DNA of 64,000 nt from Loripinus fragilis. Lineage: Eukaryota > Mollusca > Bivalvia > Lucinida > Lucinidae. The notes below the pieces were generated by a model, which was given only the letters and a program-made list of their open reading frames with translations, did not search any database and was not told where the DNA came from. This document shows positions 1 to 10,429 of this stretch, one piece after another (the stretch's first letter is position 1; every line of letters starts with the position of its first letter). The position numbers and the translations under genes were made by a program. The stretch spans positions 24,614,013 to 24,678,012 of the forward strand of contig OZ026519.1 in assembly GCA_964019695.1 (NCBI GenBank). Reading direction: 5' to 3'.

Positions 1-106
1 TGTTTGACACTCTGATGGTATTCCTCTGAGAAATTTTTCGAAAAATTGATGAAAAAAAATCAGCTGACAGCAAACAAGCATTAAAAATTACCCAGGATGC
101 AAAGAG
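1..106. mobile_element. Right part of a TTAA-flanked hairpin MITE
   Basis: The window opens with the right half of a recurring element: TTTGACACTCTGAT, a run ending GCAAAGAG, then TTAA at 107-110. The same right half occurs at about 53490-53513 and 61995-62110, after a GACCCAGATCAG hairpin core. The left half lies outside the window. Classed with the piggyBac-like TTAA MITEs by its flank. Confidence 0.55.
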
Positions 107-259
107 TTAATGGCCCCGGCAACAATATTTCAGTCTCCCAAGGAACAGGGAAACATTATATCAGTGGAGAAAAATAAAACTACCCCTCCCAAAATACTAC
201 ACCTCTGAAGCAAGTGCAACCTATAGATATAATTATTGAAAGTTCTCTTCATTTTACAG

Positions 260-1157
260 GCTAGAGAACCTCTGTACTCACAAAGTGCAGTCATCACGTG
301 GAGGTTGCAGTCGACGAGTGCACAAAATTGTGTACCTAGCTGTTTAAAAGGGTAATATGTCGGTCAATATTTTATTTCTGAAAATATTCATCACGAATTA
401 TTGTCACATATAAATCCAGCTATAATCTGATTAACATTTTTTTTGGGTTGATAGTCCCTCCAGCGCCATAGTTATGCCAATAAAATGTGATTTTTCCTGA
501 AAAAGAGGACTAAAGAAATTTTTGCTTATGGTCTGGAATTTATGCTTACTATGGCTAAAATGCAAGATAACAGTACTTTAATGTGAAAAATGCCCGAAAT
601 CTGAGGCTGGAGTATTTTGAAAGTTATTCAGGCTTTTCATTCTGTACGCATAGTTCTGTATATCGGGTGTTCTGGCCCAGTGGTCGGGTTGTTGACTGAT
701 TCATATTGATTTTATTTAGACACTCGACTACTGGAGCAGAACACCTGATATACAGAACTATGGGTACAGTATGAAAAGCTTGAATAACTTCCAAAATACC
801 CTGTCCTCAGATTTCAAACTTTGTGCACATTAATGGATTGGTATTTTGCATTTTATTGAAAGTTAGCATTAATTCCAGAACATAAGCAAAAATTTCTTTC
901 ATCCTTTTTTCAGGAAAAAAATCACATTTTTGGCATAACTCTGGGGCTGTAGCGACTATCACTAAACCCACAAAAATTTTGTTAAGCAGATACACAGCTG
1001 GATCTATTAGTTCTAATAATTCGGGATTGATATTTTCAGAAGTAAAAAAATGAACAAAATAATACCTTTATAAACAGCTAGGTACACTATGTTGTGCACT
1101 CGTCGACTGCAACCACCACACGATGACTGCGCTATTCAAGTACAGTGGTTCTCTAGC
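260..1157. mobile_element. 0.9 kb near-palindromic (foldback) element
   Basis: The arms at about 260-685 and 724-1157 are reverse complements along almost their full length, with scattered mismatches and small indels, around a short spacer near 686-723. The outer ends read GCTAGAGAACC and GGTTCTCTAGC; inner arms match around GTTCTGTATATCGGGTG and its complement. No coding frame of note is present. A fragment of the same end lies at 10792-10855, so this is a repeated element and not a one-off inversion. No clear target duplication was seen, so the superfamily is unknown. Confidence 0.8.
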
Positions 1158-1308
1158 GTGTTTTATAGAGAATTATACTTGAAAAAACATGGCATTCTCT
1201 CTTATTTTTTACGTGACTATAGGGTTATTTTTTCTAATAATTATTATTAATAAAAAAGATAAGGCAGGCACAGAAGCTTTCATGAATTTAATATATAATA
1301 ATTATATA

Positions 1309-2630
1309 CGAGGGCTGTTCAAATATGAATGCAAGTAGCTTCATAACTTTCTTCACATATATGCTATGACAAAATGTCATACCTTTTTGGAAAGATTTTT
1401 GTGTCGCCTTTAAAATGGCACCAAACATAAAGAATCACTCTCTATATTTCTCGAGTAACAGACGCTTATACAAAGGCCATTCCTGTATACTGCAGTTTTT
1501 CTGAAGCAAATTGCAATACACGTTTTGTACATGTGCGGATATAGTGTCATATCTTTGTAAGTTTGATACAAAATGGCACCAAATTTTAGAGGCAAGTTTA
1601 AGATACATTGACAAAGTTGCTTGCAGGGAAAAGTTTATATAATCCCGTTTTAATCTTGAATAAACAGGCACGTTTGTGACGTCATTAATTTTATGATAAA
1701 CGTCATTTTGAGCTATCTACCGGTGACGCAATAATGAACCTCGCTGTGTCTTTTTCTTTGCGTTTTTCTTAAAACATGATTAATATGTCATAAGGGAGTT
1801 TTCAAAATGCTCCGTCCTCTATTTACAGAGTTATAACATTTTATATCATTTTTCAAGCATTTTTCTGCTTCTTAACGACATGTTTACATTAATTAAAATA
1901 TGATCGATCTGCCTAGTCCTCAAGACCAGGTGAGTAATTCTATTGTAAAAAATGCCTATTTTGGTAAAACTTAAAGTTAATGTTCAAATTTAGATTAAAG
2001 CCGCAATGTTATGACAACAAAATTAAGTATAAGTTCTATAACCCCTTCACTTAAGGCAGATTTGACTTAATAAAAATGCTTTTTAGCGTTTAAAAATTAC
2101 CCACTATCCTTCAATGACTTGTAGCAACAACTCAGTATGAACGATCAACATATTGTTTTTGAGTAAAAACTAGTTTAAGTGTTGCTTCGTGCATTTTGTT
2201 AGGGATAAGTTTGACTAAAAACTGAAAGGTGGTGTTTTGTTACCATTAATTTGCAAACACTGAGACTTTAGCTAAAACGATTCGATGTAATTTCACCAAA
2301 ACATGTCGGAATTTCGCAACTTTCACAGATTCATAAGATAATTATATGGGGATACTTCCTTAAAAATTTCAAGAAATTTCACCTATTTATCGAAGAATTA
2401 TACGCTCTTCTACATCACTGGTATATGTTCGAAGCATTGAGTTTGTTAGTATACTAAGGTAACCCTCATTCAAAGGGATATAACTCGATAAGTATACTGG
2501 ATTTTTCTTAAGGCCTGGTGCCTGTTTAAAGGTGACATATAGCCCTTTATAGAAACGTATACCATTTTGTCGTAGCATATATGTGACGAAAGTTATGAAG
2601 CTACTTGCATTCATATTTGAACAGCCCTCG
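1309..2630. mobile_element. Non-autonomous mariner-like DNA transposon
   Basis: The termini CGAGGGCTGTTCAAATATGA and its reverse complement are flanked by TA on both sides (1307-1308 and 2631-2632). Inverted similarity runs at least 130 bp inward. The terminal sequence resembles the GAGGGNTGTTCAAA ends of mariner elements, and the 1.32 kb length equals a typical full mariner. However, I see no transposase motif and only short open frames inside, so it appears non-coding. The superfamily call rests on the ends and the TA flank only. Confidence 0.7.
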
Positions 2631-2633
2631 TAT

Positions 2634-2830
2634 TGTTTGATTTGATCCTTTACATCCCATCAACAATCTTTCAGTCAAACAGGGACGGGTCTTCCTGGGT
2701 TGAACCGGTGGGTACTAAGCTAGGATAAATGTGTCTTGCTCAAGGACCACGCAGTGATGCCGGTGAGGCTCGAACCTGCGGCCCCTTGGTTTTGAGTCAA
2801 GCACTCTACCACTGAGCCACTGCGCTCCCT
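2634..2830 (-). mobile_element. tRNA-derived SINE (family S), full length
   Basis: On the minus strand it begins AGGGAGCGCAGTGGCTCAGT (tRNA-like head with A box TGGCTCAGTGGTAGAG), has a B box GGTTCGAGCC, a body with GGTTCAACCCAGGAAGACC, and ends in a GATGGGATGTAAAGGATCAA-type tail followed by CAAACA. It is the commonest SINE here (complete or partial copies near 6.0, 9.5, 9.7, 10.5, 14.8, 25.4, 30.3, 33.0, 48.9 and 53.7 kb). It abuts the mariner-like element end. Confidence 0.85.
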
Positions 2831-3046
2831 AAATAATAGTTATATCGTATTTGCCCTCAATATTTGGACAGGTCATGAACACCATGCTAAAGTGATCATA
2901 CAGTGCATGAAGCACAGGGTTTACACTGTTTGCCATTCTGTTTCAAGCTCTTTGAACAAAACACCTCATCAAAATGTCAAATCAACTTTGTAAACCGGCC
3001 AGTACATGAAATTTTGGTACAAATATCCCCCGTTCCCCAAAACCCT

Positions 3047-3180
3047 CACTGGCAGGCCCCCAGATAAAAGTGCCTTACTGAAAATTATTTTTCTTATTTC
3101 TCAACCAAAACATATGTTGTGGATACTCAAAAGAACCATCTCGATGAGACGGTTCTTTTGAGCACCACAACACATATAAA
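3047..3180. mobile_element. hAT-like palindromic MITE (GACGGTTC family), partial
   Basis: Contains the family core: AACCAAAACATATGTTGTGG, then ACTCAAAAGAACC, TGAGACGGTTCTTTTGAG, forming a central hairpin. The right third of the element is missing or diverged. See the copy at 13409-13597 for the full structure and the 8-bp target duplication. Confidence 0.7.
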
Positions 3181-4365
3181 TGGCATGATGCTCTAATTTC
3201 ACCCAAGATATCTTGTTTGTACTTCCTCAATCCTCACTGATATGGCCGTGATTGCTTAGATCCAAAAGGGAACCTTACAACAGGTTTTTTTGTATTTTTT
3301 CAGTCATAGGGCCGTACAGACTTCCCTCGAGAAGTAACTGGGCCCAAGGGGGGTCAGTGCCAGTATTTAAACATAAAGTCTACAGCCACTTGTGATTTTC
3401 CAGGGGGGGGGGGGGGGGCCTTCCAGACACTGTCCCCCTCTGAGACTGGATCCACGCATGGCCATGGGTATATTCGTAGGAACAAGGGAACAAGTACCCG
3501 TGGGAAGGCCTATAAAACTTGTCTGACCAAATTAAGAATAATAAAATATTGTAAACTGAGACATTGATAAGTTAGTATGACCAATAAAGTCACCATTGCC
3601 CATGTTGTACCATGCAATAATATGTACAGACATAGGTATAGACCTCTTCACCTGGTTTGACCTTCAATGACCAGGTCATATATTACCAAGGTCATGACCT
3701 TAGAATATGTCTAGACAAATTATTATATGAACAAAATGGCCCTGAGGTCTCCTGAAAAAAGAGGGGGTAAGTTATTTTTCTTATTTCTTCAATGTTGCGG
3801 GTTACTGTACTAAATAGATGGCAAAAGTTGTATCTAATAGAAAATTATTTCACTTCACCTCATAATTTGGACTTATCTGGACATGTGTGTCATAATTGTG
3901 ACATGCAAACATATTAAGTCCAGATCAGACTATACAATGGTGTACTCACCATCTTAGAGGCTAAGGACCAAAACAAATCATAATTTTGTGTGTTTCCGGT
4001 TGAACCAACTTACCCTAAATTTTCAAACTAGACAAACATATTATATGTTTTGGCCTAATTCCAGTGCCAACAAACAAGATGGACATACATTACATATACA
4101 CTTTTTAAGTCTTTATTCTAATGCACCTTGAAATTAAGGTCAAGGTCATCAAAGCCTAGACCAGTGGTTAAGTAACTTATATGCATGGCTAAATAAAGCA
4201 ATCTAAAGGAGATAATTGTTTGAACTTTGATCTTATTCCATATATCATCAAAAGCCTTCCAAACTTGTGACAAGGTGATCTGCCCTTGTTTTTATAATCT
4301 CATATTTTAGTCTGATATAGATTTACATTGGCCCAAGGTCTTCTTCTGTCAACAGCAACTACTGG
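3181..4365. other. Unassigned AT-rich stretch
   Basis: No gene is recognisable. There is a 16-base G run at 3403-3418. Phrases such as AAGGTCATGACCT (about 3700) and AAGGTCAAGGTCATCAAAG (about 4137) are like those in the pearl-like tandem elements at 56-58 kb, so part may be a decayed copy. Confidence 0.4.
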
Positions 4366-4544
4366 TAACCCTTTAAGCGCCACTATTTGTCTCAGATTTA
4401 AGAAACCAATTAAAGCTTTATATTTCATGTGAATCACCTGCCAGCAGATGATTCACATGAAATGTCAAGCCTTATTTTCCATGAAATGCAGAAAGTTATC
4501 ACTTATGTTATCCACTGCAGTTGTGATTGGCACTTTAAGGGTTA
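4366..4544. mobile_element. TTAA-type MITE with internal hairpin
   Basis: The ends TAACCCTTTAAGCGCCA and GGCACTTTAAGGGTTA are inverted repeats (TIR CCCTTTAAGYGCCA); the right flank is TTAA and the left GTAA. Inside, 4423-4462 is a hairpin of 18-base arms (TTTCATGTGAATCACCTG and its near complement). The terminal CCCTTT and TTAA suggest a piggyBac-like non-autonomous element. Confidence 0.65.
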
Positions 4545-4605
4545 ATCCACCACTCAAATGAATTCTTAAAAGAAATACTGGAGTCTGTTTCCTTCTGTAA
4601 ATAAG

Positions 4606-4768
4606 TTGTGACATGTGATTTCCAACAATGTGGCCTGTCAGTAGCTTATCACTCATAGAATATCCAAGCGACCAGCAAAGGCTTTGATCAGACTGCGCGT
4701 ATGCGCAGGCTGATCTTAGGCTTTGTTGGTCGCACATATCACATTGTTTGGAAATCTCATGTCACAGC
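4606..4768. mobile_element. Palindromic MITE with GCGCA-centred core
   Basis: Outer arms TGTGACATGTGATTTCCAAC and the complement ending TCATGTCACA enclose a second hairpin, 4668-4733, GCGACCAGCAAAGGC to GCTTTGTTGGTCGC, centred on GACTGCGCGTATGCGCAG. Related cores occur at 8562-8631, 24960-25018, 33615-33690 and 52284-52350. Confidence 0.65.
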
Positions 4769-5745
4769 TCAAATTATTTTTCTTATTTCTTGACCGAAAC
4801 GTGTTGCGAAAAATCGAAAGAATTGTCACAATCATATGGTTCAATTGAGAAACCACAACATACATTTTGCCTATAAGAATATACGTTATGCAATTTCATC
4901 CTCTTTTTGCCTATGTGGACATACGGAAGAGTTGGTTGAATAATATACAGACATAAAGAGACACTCACCTGATCAGTTGAACATTTCCAAGCAGCACATG
5001 AAAAGGAAAGTAAAAAATAATTTCAATTTTAGCAAAATAATTAAACATTACGGTAAATGTTCTAAAATTTATTATAACACTTTTCTCTCTCTTCTCTAAT
5101 GTTGGCAATCAAAGCAAACAGGGAATACCCTGAACAGACTGCTTCAGAAAAAGTATGATCTGGGTCTGCCCTGTTTGTCTAGGCCTTTTTTTGACTTCAT
5201 TTGGTTTCTTCAAGCAAGCAAAAATTTGAAAATGTCTGCTGCAAAGTTTGGGTGGCATTTTAAAGGTAATAAAGCTATTATACACATCATTAGAAGAAAT
5301 TTGATATATGCATACTCTCATATTCAAAAACAAATATAATTATGATCAAGGTGTGTCATTATTTTATCATCTTGGTTCTGGTTGCTATGCCAACACTAAC
5401 AAACCAAAGATTATTTCCGAAAGACAAAGTATTATTAACTTGCAGTGTTTGAAGTTTATAATTATGACAAAAATTGTATATCAGGTGTCGCCAGCTATCT
5501 GGGAAAATCAGTCTACATACACATGTAAATTGCATATTTATACAAAAATAATAAGATTTTGAAATATTAGTTATATCAAATGGTTTGGATCCAGATCAAG
5601 ACCAACATTCTATCGGTGCTGATCTGGGTTCAACGCAGTCAGTTTATAAATTAAGGTTATTAACACCAGCTTGCAAGGAAAGAGTTACTGTTTAGAACAT
5701 TTGTAAATGAAAAACTTAATTCTTAATATGAGTGCTACAGGTATA
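4769..5745. other. Unassigned region with two GACCCAGATCAG-type hairpin cores
   Basis: AT-rich, no supported gene. Near 5112-5182 and 5578-5642 are degenerate versions of the hairpin core of the TTAA MITEs (AGCAAACAGGG to CCCTGTTTG; GGATCCAGATCA to TGATCTGGGTTC). Confidence 0.4.
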
Positions 5746-5747
5746 TA

Positions 5748-5918
5748 CCACACCGGATAGGCGGCAATCAAAAATGTTTATACTATTGACGAACTAAGAT
5801 AAAAATCATTAGAAACAGAGTTTTCTATTGCCACTTGTCGCCCGACTGTTTCTAGCGATTTTTGATCGGCATTTGTCGATTGTTAAGAGCAATTTCGAAT
5901 TCCGCCTATTTGGTGTGT
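5748..5918. mobile_element. Short MITE of the CACACC family
   Basis: The ends CACACCGGATAGGCGGCAAT and the complement CCGCCTATTTGGTGTG are inverted repeats, flanked by TA. Inside is the inverted motif GTTAGAAAC/GTTTCTAGCGATTTTTGAT. A second copy lies at 26267-26462 and a half copy at 62945-63044. A TA target suggests a Tc1/mariner-like origin, but this is weak. Confidence 0.6.
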
Positions 5919-6005
5919 ATACTGTATGTGAAAAATAAGTTAAAAGACATGACGTCCATTATTGTAAAGGGTAATTAACACAGTTTCGCTAATAGTGTAC
6001 ATTTT

Positions 6006-6101
6006 TGTTTGTTTTGATTCTTTACGTCCCAGTCAATAGTTTTTCAGTCATGTCGGGATTGGTCTTCCTGGGTTGAACCAGTAACTAAGCAGAGGATTTA
6101 A
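6006..6101 (-). mobile_element. SINE family S, 3' part only
   Basis: Matches the tail and body (complement of GGTTCAACCCAGGAAGACC, GACTGAAAAACTATTGACTG, GACGTAAAGAATCAAAAC). The tRNA-like head with its promoter boxes is absent, so this is a 5'-truncated, dead copy. Confidence 0.7.
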
Positions 6102-6298
6102 TAGTGAACATATTGTTCTTAGTCGTTGTCGGCTTATTGCAGTGGTAATTTAAGACAGTAGACCACTGTGAAGTTTTGAAGTCACTTTCAACTTATCTTC
6201 CAAGTACAGTACCTGCCTTTACCTGTCATAACATATTTACCTTCATTTACTAGTTTCCATGAAAAATGGTACGGTTATATTATATGCATCTAACTTAA

Positions 6299-6533
6299 CC
6301 CTTTACCCCTAAGAGAGCCCTTTTGCAGACAGAGCAGATCCAGATCAGGCAGCTCTTGTAAGAGCTGCCTGATCAGGGTCTACTCTGCTTGCTTCTGGAA
6401 ATATGTTTAGATATGATCCTACAGTAGTTGACCTGACAAGTAATTTTTTTGTTCAATGAACAAACGTGAAAGTTTATTTATATAACTATTCATAGTGGGT
6501 GGAGCTTAGTATGAACATTCATGAAGGAAAGGG
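6299..6533. mobile_element. TTAA-flanked hairpin MITE
   Basis: TTAA at 6295-6298 and 6534-6537 flank an element beginning CCCTTTA and ending AAAGGG. The core at about 6340-6400 is a hairpin, CAGATCCAGATCAGGCAGCT against AGCTGCCTGATCAGGGTCT. TTAA targets with CCCTTT ends fit piggyBac-like non-autonomous elements. Confidence 0.65.
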
Positions 6534-6539
6534 TTAAAA

Positions 6540-7690
6540 GTATGTTCAAGTCCAGTTCCCCCAATAATCTGATTTTATGGTTTTCATCAGAACACCTGAG
6601 ATGATCTCCAAATTGAGACTCTTTATTAAATTCAACAGGAAGCAGAAGGAGTCCACATGCCATTGAGACAGCAAATAGAGTTAACTATTCATGCTGTGAA
6701 ACTCATTTTGTGAAACATGTACCCATGGTTGCGGACAATGATGCATGATGGGTAATTTATGCACGTGACTAGGACAACTGTCATATTGATACAGATATTA
6801 GTAGCAATAGTAAACACATGCCTGGTAATTATAGAGAATGAACTTATTCACACCTGCCAAGTTTCAGCCATACTGTATTAACCCTTTGTATTTGGGGAAC
6901 CCCTAAACGGGTACTTTTAAACAACAGTGAAGACCCATGTGCATTTATCAGGGTCTACACTGTTCTGTATAGGTAAAAACATAGGTGAAAAGTTCAAAAT
7001 TTCCAAAATCTTGAACTTTTGAAATTCTTATTTTTAAACTTGCCTTCAAAATATTAATATTTTAACTTTAAATGGTTAACTGTCTTTAGATAAAATGTAA
7101 ATATATCAGAAAAGCTATTATAATCTGCCTAATTCAGTATTTTGAGGCTGACTTTCCATAGAAGGGTAGGCATACACATTTTTTTTAAATTATTTTTTTC
7201 TGAAAAAAAAAATAAAATTTTATGCATTTTGAAAGGCATTTCTTCTTTCAAAATGCTTAAAATTATATAGTTTTCCAGAAAACCTTAAAAAAAATCCTAG
7301 GTTTCACCAGTAAATTTAGGTAGGGTCGGGTAGGGTTGGGTTACCCTAAACACAGATAATTTTTTATTTAGCCTATTAAATGTGGACCAAGACCAGACTG
7401 TCTGATCTGGGTCCAGAGACCTTTAAAATGGACTGGCAGATGATACAGCAGTAAATATTTAGTCACAATTAGCAGTGGAAGAGTTAATGGGAGAATGTAT
7501 CAAGATATGAATCTAATACATTTTTTTTCTTGTACAATATCTTATCATAAATTCATCAATTAATTTAAAACCAATTATATGAGGAAGCTCTTCCCTAATG
7601 ATAATGGACAAGAAAGATGAAAAATGATCTGGTCAGGTTATTAAAAAAGAGGCCAACAAAAGCTATAGGGACATATGGCACAGATACCTA
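6540..7690. other. Unassigned region with degenerate hairpin cores
   Basis: No gene supported. Degenerate MITE cores sit at 6930-6975 (GAAGACCCATGTG to CAGGGTCTACACTG) and 7385-7418. A G-rich stretch, AGGTAGGGTCGGGTAGGGTT at 7318-7337, is present once and is not a telomere array. Confidence 0.35.
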
Positions 7691-7781
7691 CTTCTACAGT
7701 AGGGTGTGATAAAGGAGTTTAGGTTTCTGTCTGTCTGTCCGTCAGTCCGTCAGTCTGTCTGTCTGTCTGTCTGTCTGTCTG

Positions 7782-7819
<38 letters not shown>

Positions 7820-8165
7820 ATCAATCTACATTAAAGAGTGTTTCTTCGCAGCAGTAATCATGCTTACTGGTGTTGTATTATTGATTGTCCTTGGCATTAT
7901 ATTCGAGCATGAACTACAACCTGTGACCTTGACCTACTTTTCACACTCCTGTGACATTGACATAAATCATCTGTCAGTCCATCAACAATTTACATTTAAG
8001 TACGTTTCTCTGCAGTGATAGCTGCGAGTGTCCAACCTTGCATTATTACCGTTCTTTGCATATATATTCTTTGCAGATGAGCACGAGCTGTATCGCGGTG
8101 ACCTTGACCTACTTTTCACACTACAGTAGCCTTGACATAAATCATCTGCGTGTTGGAGTTGAGCA
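7690..8165 (-). mobile_element. Small pearl-like tandem element
   Basis: A TCTG/TCCG microsatellite (about 7728-7819) is followed by two tandem units about 165-175 bp long, each with CATCAA-TCTACATT-AAG-GTTTCT and TGACCTTGACCTACTTTTCACAC (7921 and 8099). On the minus strand the order is core repeats, then ACAG/ACGG microsatellite, then end, as in bivalve pearl elements and the larger copies at 22.5, 50.7, 56 and 59.8 kb. Confidence 0.55.
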
Positions 8166-8560
8166 TGGAAAAAGCTTTATTACCTAGGGCCAGGCTTCCA
8201 GAAAACAGTTGAAGATTTTTCAGACATTTTAAAATGCTCCTAAAGAATTAATGAAACATTGATTTCAAATATACCGCAGCTCCGTAGAGACACGTTAAAA
8301 ACTATGATTCCTTGCAGAACATTAGGCTACGAATTAAAAATGAAAAAATTCAAACTATCGATTTGAGATGGGTCTCAATAGTGTCAGAAGTGTCACATTA
8401 CTTACAACCACTTTAACCAATAAAGCATCATTGAAAAACACAAATACCCTGCCTCTATATTGATACATTGGATTATATGAAATATCAGATGAATAACCAG
8501 CTTCATCAACCATGTATCGAATTATAAATCGAGCGGCATCATTCGAAAACGGGATTTATC
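8166..8560. other. Unassigned stretch
   Basis: I see no gene, strong hairpin or repeat with a partner elsewhere in the window. Composition is AT-rich like the surroundings. Confidence 0.4.
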
Positions 8561-8561
8561 G

Positions 8562-8631
8562 AATTGACAGACAATGTAGGCAGGAACAGACTGTGCAAAT
8601 GCGCAGTCTGCTCTTGCCTTCATTGTCAGTC
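8562..8631. repeat. Strong hairpin, GCGCA-centred core
   Basis: TGACAGACAATGTAGGCAGG pairs with CTTGCCTTCATTGTCAG around ACAGACTGTGCAAATGCGCAGTCTG. It is related to the core of the MITE at 4606-4768. Confidence 0.7.
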
Positions 8632-8636
8632 AGGGG

Positions 8637-8864
8637 CTTAACTCTTTGAATGATGTATAATGATTCAGGATTTTTTCCGTCTTCTGATCTATTTCAAAAA
8701 TCGACTTCTTCGAAAAACTTCTTTCAGGAATACTATCAGGGTGTCAAACAGTGTGGTTACAGATCAGGCTGAATGTTCTGTCTTGCCTGATCTGAGTCCA
8801 AACTGTTTGCAAAGGTTATCAGCAGATGACACTAGCAGGCAAGTCGTTAAAGGGGTAAGTTACT
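8637..8864. mobile_element. Probable TTAA hairpin MITE
   Basis: Starts at CTTAACTCTTTGAATGATG and contains the core CAGATCAGGCTGAATG against GCCTGATCTGAGTCCAAACT, followed by GTTTGCAAAGGTTATCAGCA as in the copy at 20521-20628. The right end (AAAGGGGTAAGTTA) is uncertain. Confidence 0.5.
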
Positions 8865-8924
8865 AAGGCAGGATGATCTATGGCTTCAAGCGACAAGAAA
8901 TGAGATACAGGACGATTTCCCCAC

Positions 8925-9068
8925 CGTTTGGCTCAATTTGTTTTCTTGTGCTTGGCAATGATAGTAATAGATGTCAAATGGAGCTAAATAAGGGAACAGG
9001 AAAACGGCGACACAGGCAGACAATCCTACCGCCAAACGAATCATAAACAAGTACAGTCGGGACGTCAT
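8925..9068 (-). CDS. Candidate first coding exon with signal anchor (uncertain)
   Basis: On the minus strand an ATG at 9068 in a favourable context (ACCATGA) opens a 48-codon frame up to a possible splice donor (GT at 8924-8923, context ACG|GTGGGG); read through, the frame ends at 8886. The peptide starts MTSRLYLFMIRLAVG, continues through a 20-residue hydrophobic stretch (about residues 10-30), then LAPFDIYYYHC and a polar tail. This is the layout of a type II signal anchor or an uncleaved signal peptide. It is not part of any repeat that I can match within the window, and its composition is less AT-rich than its surroundings. No partner exon or homologue is recognised, so it may be chance. 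Confidence 0.22.
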
Positions 9069-9422
9069 GGTCTCAGCACTATCATTTTCTTAATTCATCC
9101 AAAGTTTGCTAAGAAGATAGGTGAAAGTTTAGATTCTGTTTGAAATATTTCGGCATGCAGGCTGATTCGATCCATCACCATTGGCATACGCCACCCAGGA
9201 TTTTTTCTGCTGCACAAGACTCCAATTAAAGCTGAGGGAATGTCATTTCAAGTTGGTCACAGATCGTAACGCGGATGCAATTGCTCCTGCTGTGTGTACC
9301 TGGATAACATTGTAAGGCTCAGTTAATCTTAACATGACATTTAAAGCGGCTTTCTCTCACCACAGATGGATGAGTGCTTAAGGTGACAGAAATGAATTCT
9401 TCTCATGATCAAGCATTTTGCA
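9069..9422. other. Unique-looking stretch upstream of the candidate exon
   Basis: Relative to the minus strand this would be 5' leader or promoter for the candidate exon. It is slightly GC-richer than average and lacks matches to the repeats in this window. No promoter element is convincing. Confidence 0.3.
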
Positions 9423-9430
9423 CCGCACAC

Positions 9431-9590
9431 TTTTTTTTGTCCCATCAACAATCTTTCAGTTATAAAAGGGTTGAACAAGTACTAAACTACGATTAATGCT
9501 CGGAAGGACACAACGCAGTGACACCGGTGAGGCTCACACCCGCGGCCCCTCTGTCTCGAGTCAAGCACTCTACCACTGAGCCACTGCGCT
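9431..9590 (-). mobile_element. SINE family S with 8-bp target duplication
   Basis: The minus-strand copy has an A box region (GTGGCTCAGTGGTAGAGTGC), a mutated B box and a shortened body. CCGCACAC at 9423-9430 is repeated at 9591-9598, a target-site duplication expected of LINE-mobilised SINEs. Confidence 0.75.
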
Positions 9591-9601
9591 TCCCGCACAC
9601 C

Positions 9602-9782
9602 TTTTGTTTGAGTTGATTCTTAACATCTCAGTCAACAGTTTCTATGTCATGTTGGGATGTTTCCTTGGTTGGACCAGTACTATGCAGAGGATGCGGTCAT
9701 GCTCAATGACACAACACAGTGCCTCCCTTGAGGCTGGAACTAGCGACTCCTCAACCTTTGATTGAGTCACAGCCCTCCTCTG
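9602..9782 (-). mobile_element. SINE family S, old diverged copy
   Basis: Aligns with the family over body and tail (TTGATTCTTAACATCTCAGT, GGTTGGACCAGTACTATGCA) but the head is badly decayed (CGAGGAGTCGCTAGTTCCAG). It lies next to the younger copy at 9431-9590. Confidence 0.65.
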
Positions 9783-9822
9783 ATACACGTGATGTAAATT
9801 TTCTTGAAGAAATACAAACATA

Positions 9823-10039
9823 CAGTAAAACTGGTGTAAAACGGCCACTCAAAAATAGACAAAACATTTAAGATCTTAATGACAACTCGTAGCTTAATGA
9901 AGGTCAAATGTATTGCAGCATGCTCCCTTTGTAGCATTCTGCGATACTTTTGACCTGCATTAAACAATAATCGGTCTTGAAAACTTTTTTTTTTTTTTTT
10001 GGTCTTTTTGAGAGTGGCCGTTTTACACAGGTTTAACTG
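9823..10039. mobile_element. pogo-like MITE
   Basis: The ends CAGTAAAACTGGTGTAAAAC and the complement TTACACAGGTTTAACTG are flanked by TA (9821-9822, 10040-10041). The interior is palindromic: CTTAATGAAGGTCAAATGTA against TACTTTTGACCTGCATTAA. CAGTNAAACC ends with a TA target are typical of pogo/Tigger-type elements. A T run at about 9985-10000 is inserted. Copies also at 32309, 33315 and 40802. Confidence 0.75.
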
Positions 10040-10041
10040 TA

Positions 10042-10380
10042 TAAGCTTTGATTTATTTTTTGAATTAATTGGTATACACATGTTGTTCACATTTTACTCA
10101 CAGAAAACACACTGAGGATGTCTTTTTTGGAAGGCGTAAAACTGGAAAAAATGTCACAATTGTACTATATACAAAAACAGGCCAATGATCCCAAGAGTCT
10201 GGCCCGCCTCCATGACATCCAAGTTGTCAAATTTCTAATTTTGTTGTCAGAAAGTTTCATCTGACAAAATGAAAAACTCATTTTGTTCAATTTACCATAA
10301 ACGGCTATAATTAGGCTTTCAATAAGGATGATACTGGCGAGCTCTATTTACTCTGAAGATTTGGACAGAGATGTCCGAGT
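10042..10380. other. Unassigned stretch
   Basis: No gene or repeat recognised. Confidence 0.35.
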
Positions 10381-10389
10381 AAAAAAGTG

Positions 10390-10429
10390 TAGACCCAGAT
10401 CAAATTGCTCCCGGGTCTACACTGTTTTG
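10390..10429. repeat. Short hairpin core, TAGACCCAGATCA family
   Basis: GTAGACCCAGATCAAATTG against CCCGGGTCTACACTG. It is a reduced version of the TTAA MITE core, directly beside the SINE insertion point. Confidence 0.55.

Noticed and set aside
2760..2830. tRNA gene on the minus strand (A and B boxes present)
   Set aside because: The tRNA-like head is fused to the SINE body seen in many other copies, and the acceptor arms do not pair.
7318..7346. Telomere-like AGGGT repeats
   Set aside because: Only a short irregular stretch, not a tandem array, and not at a contig end with other telomeric signs.
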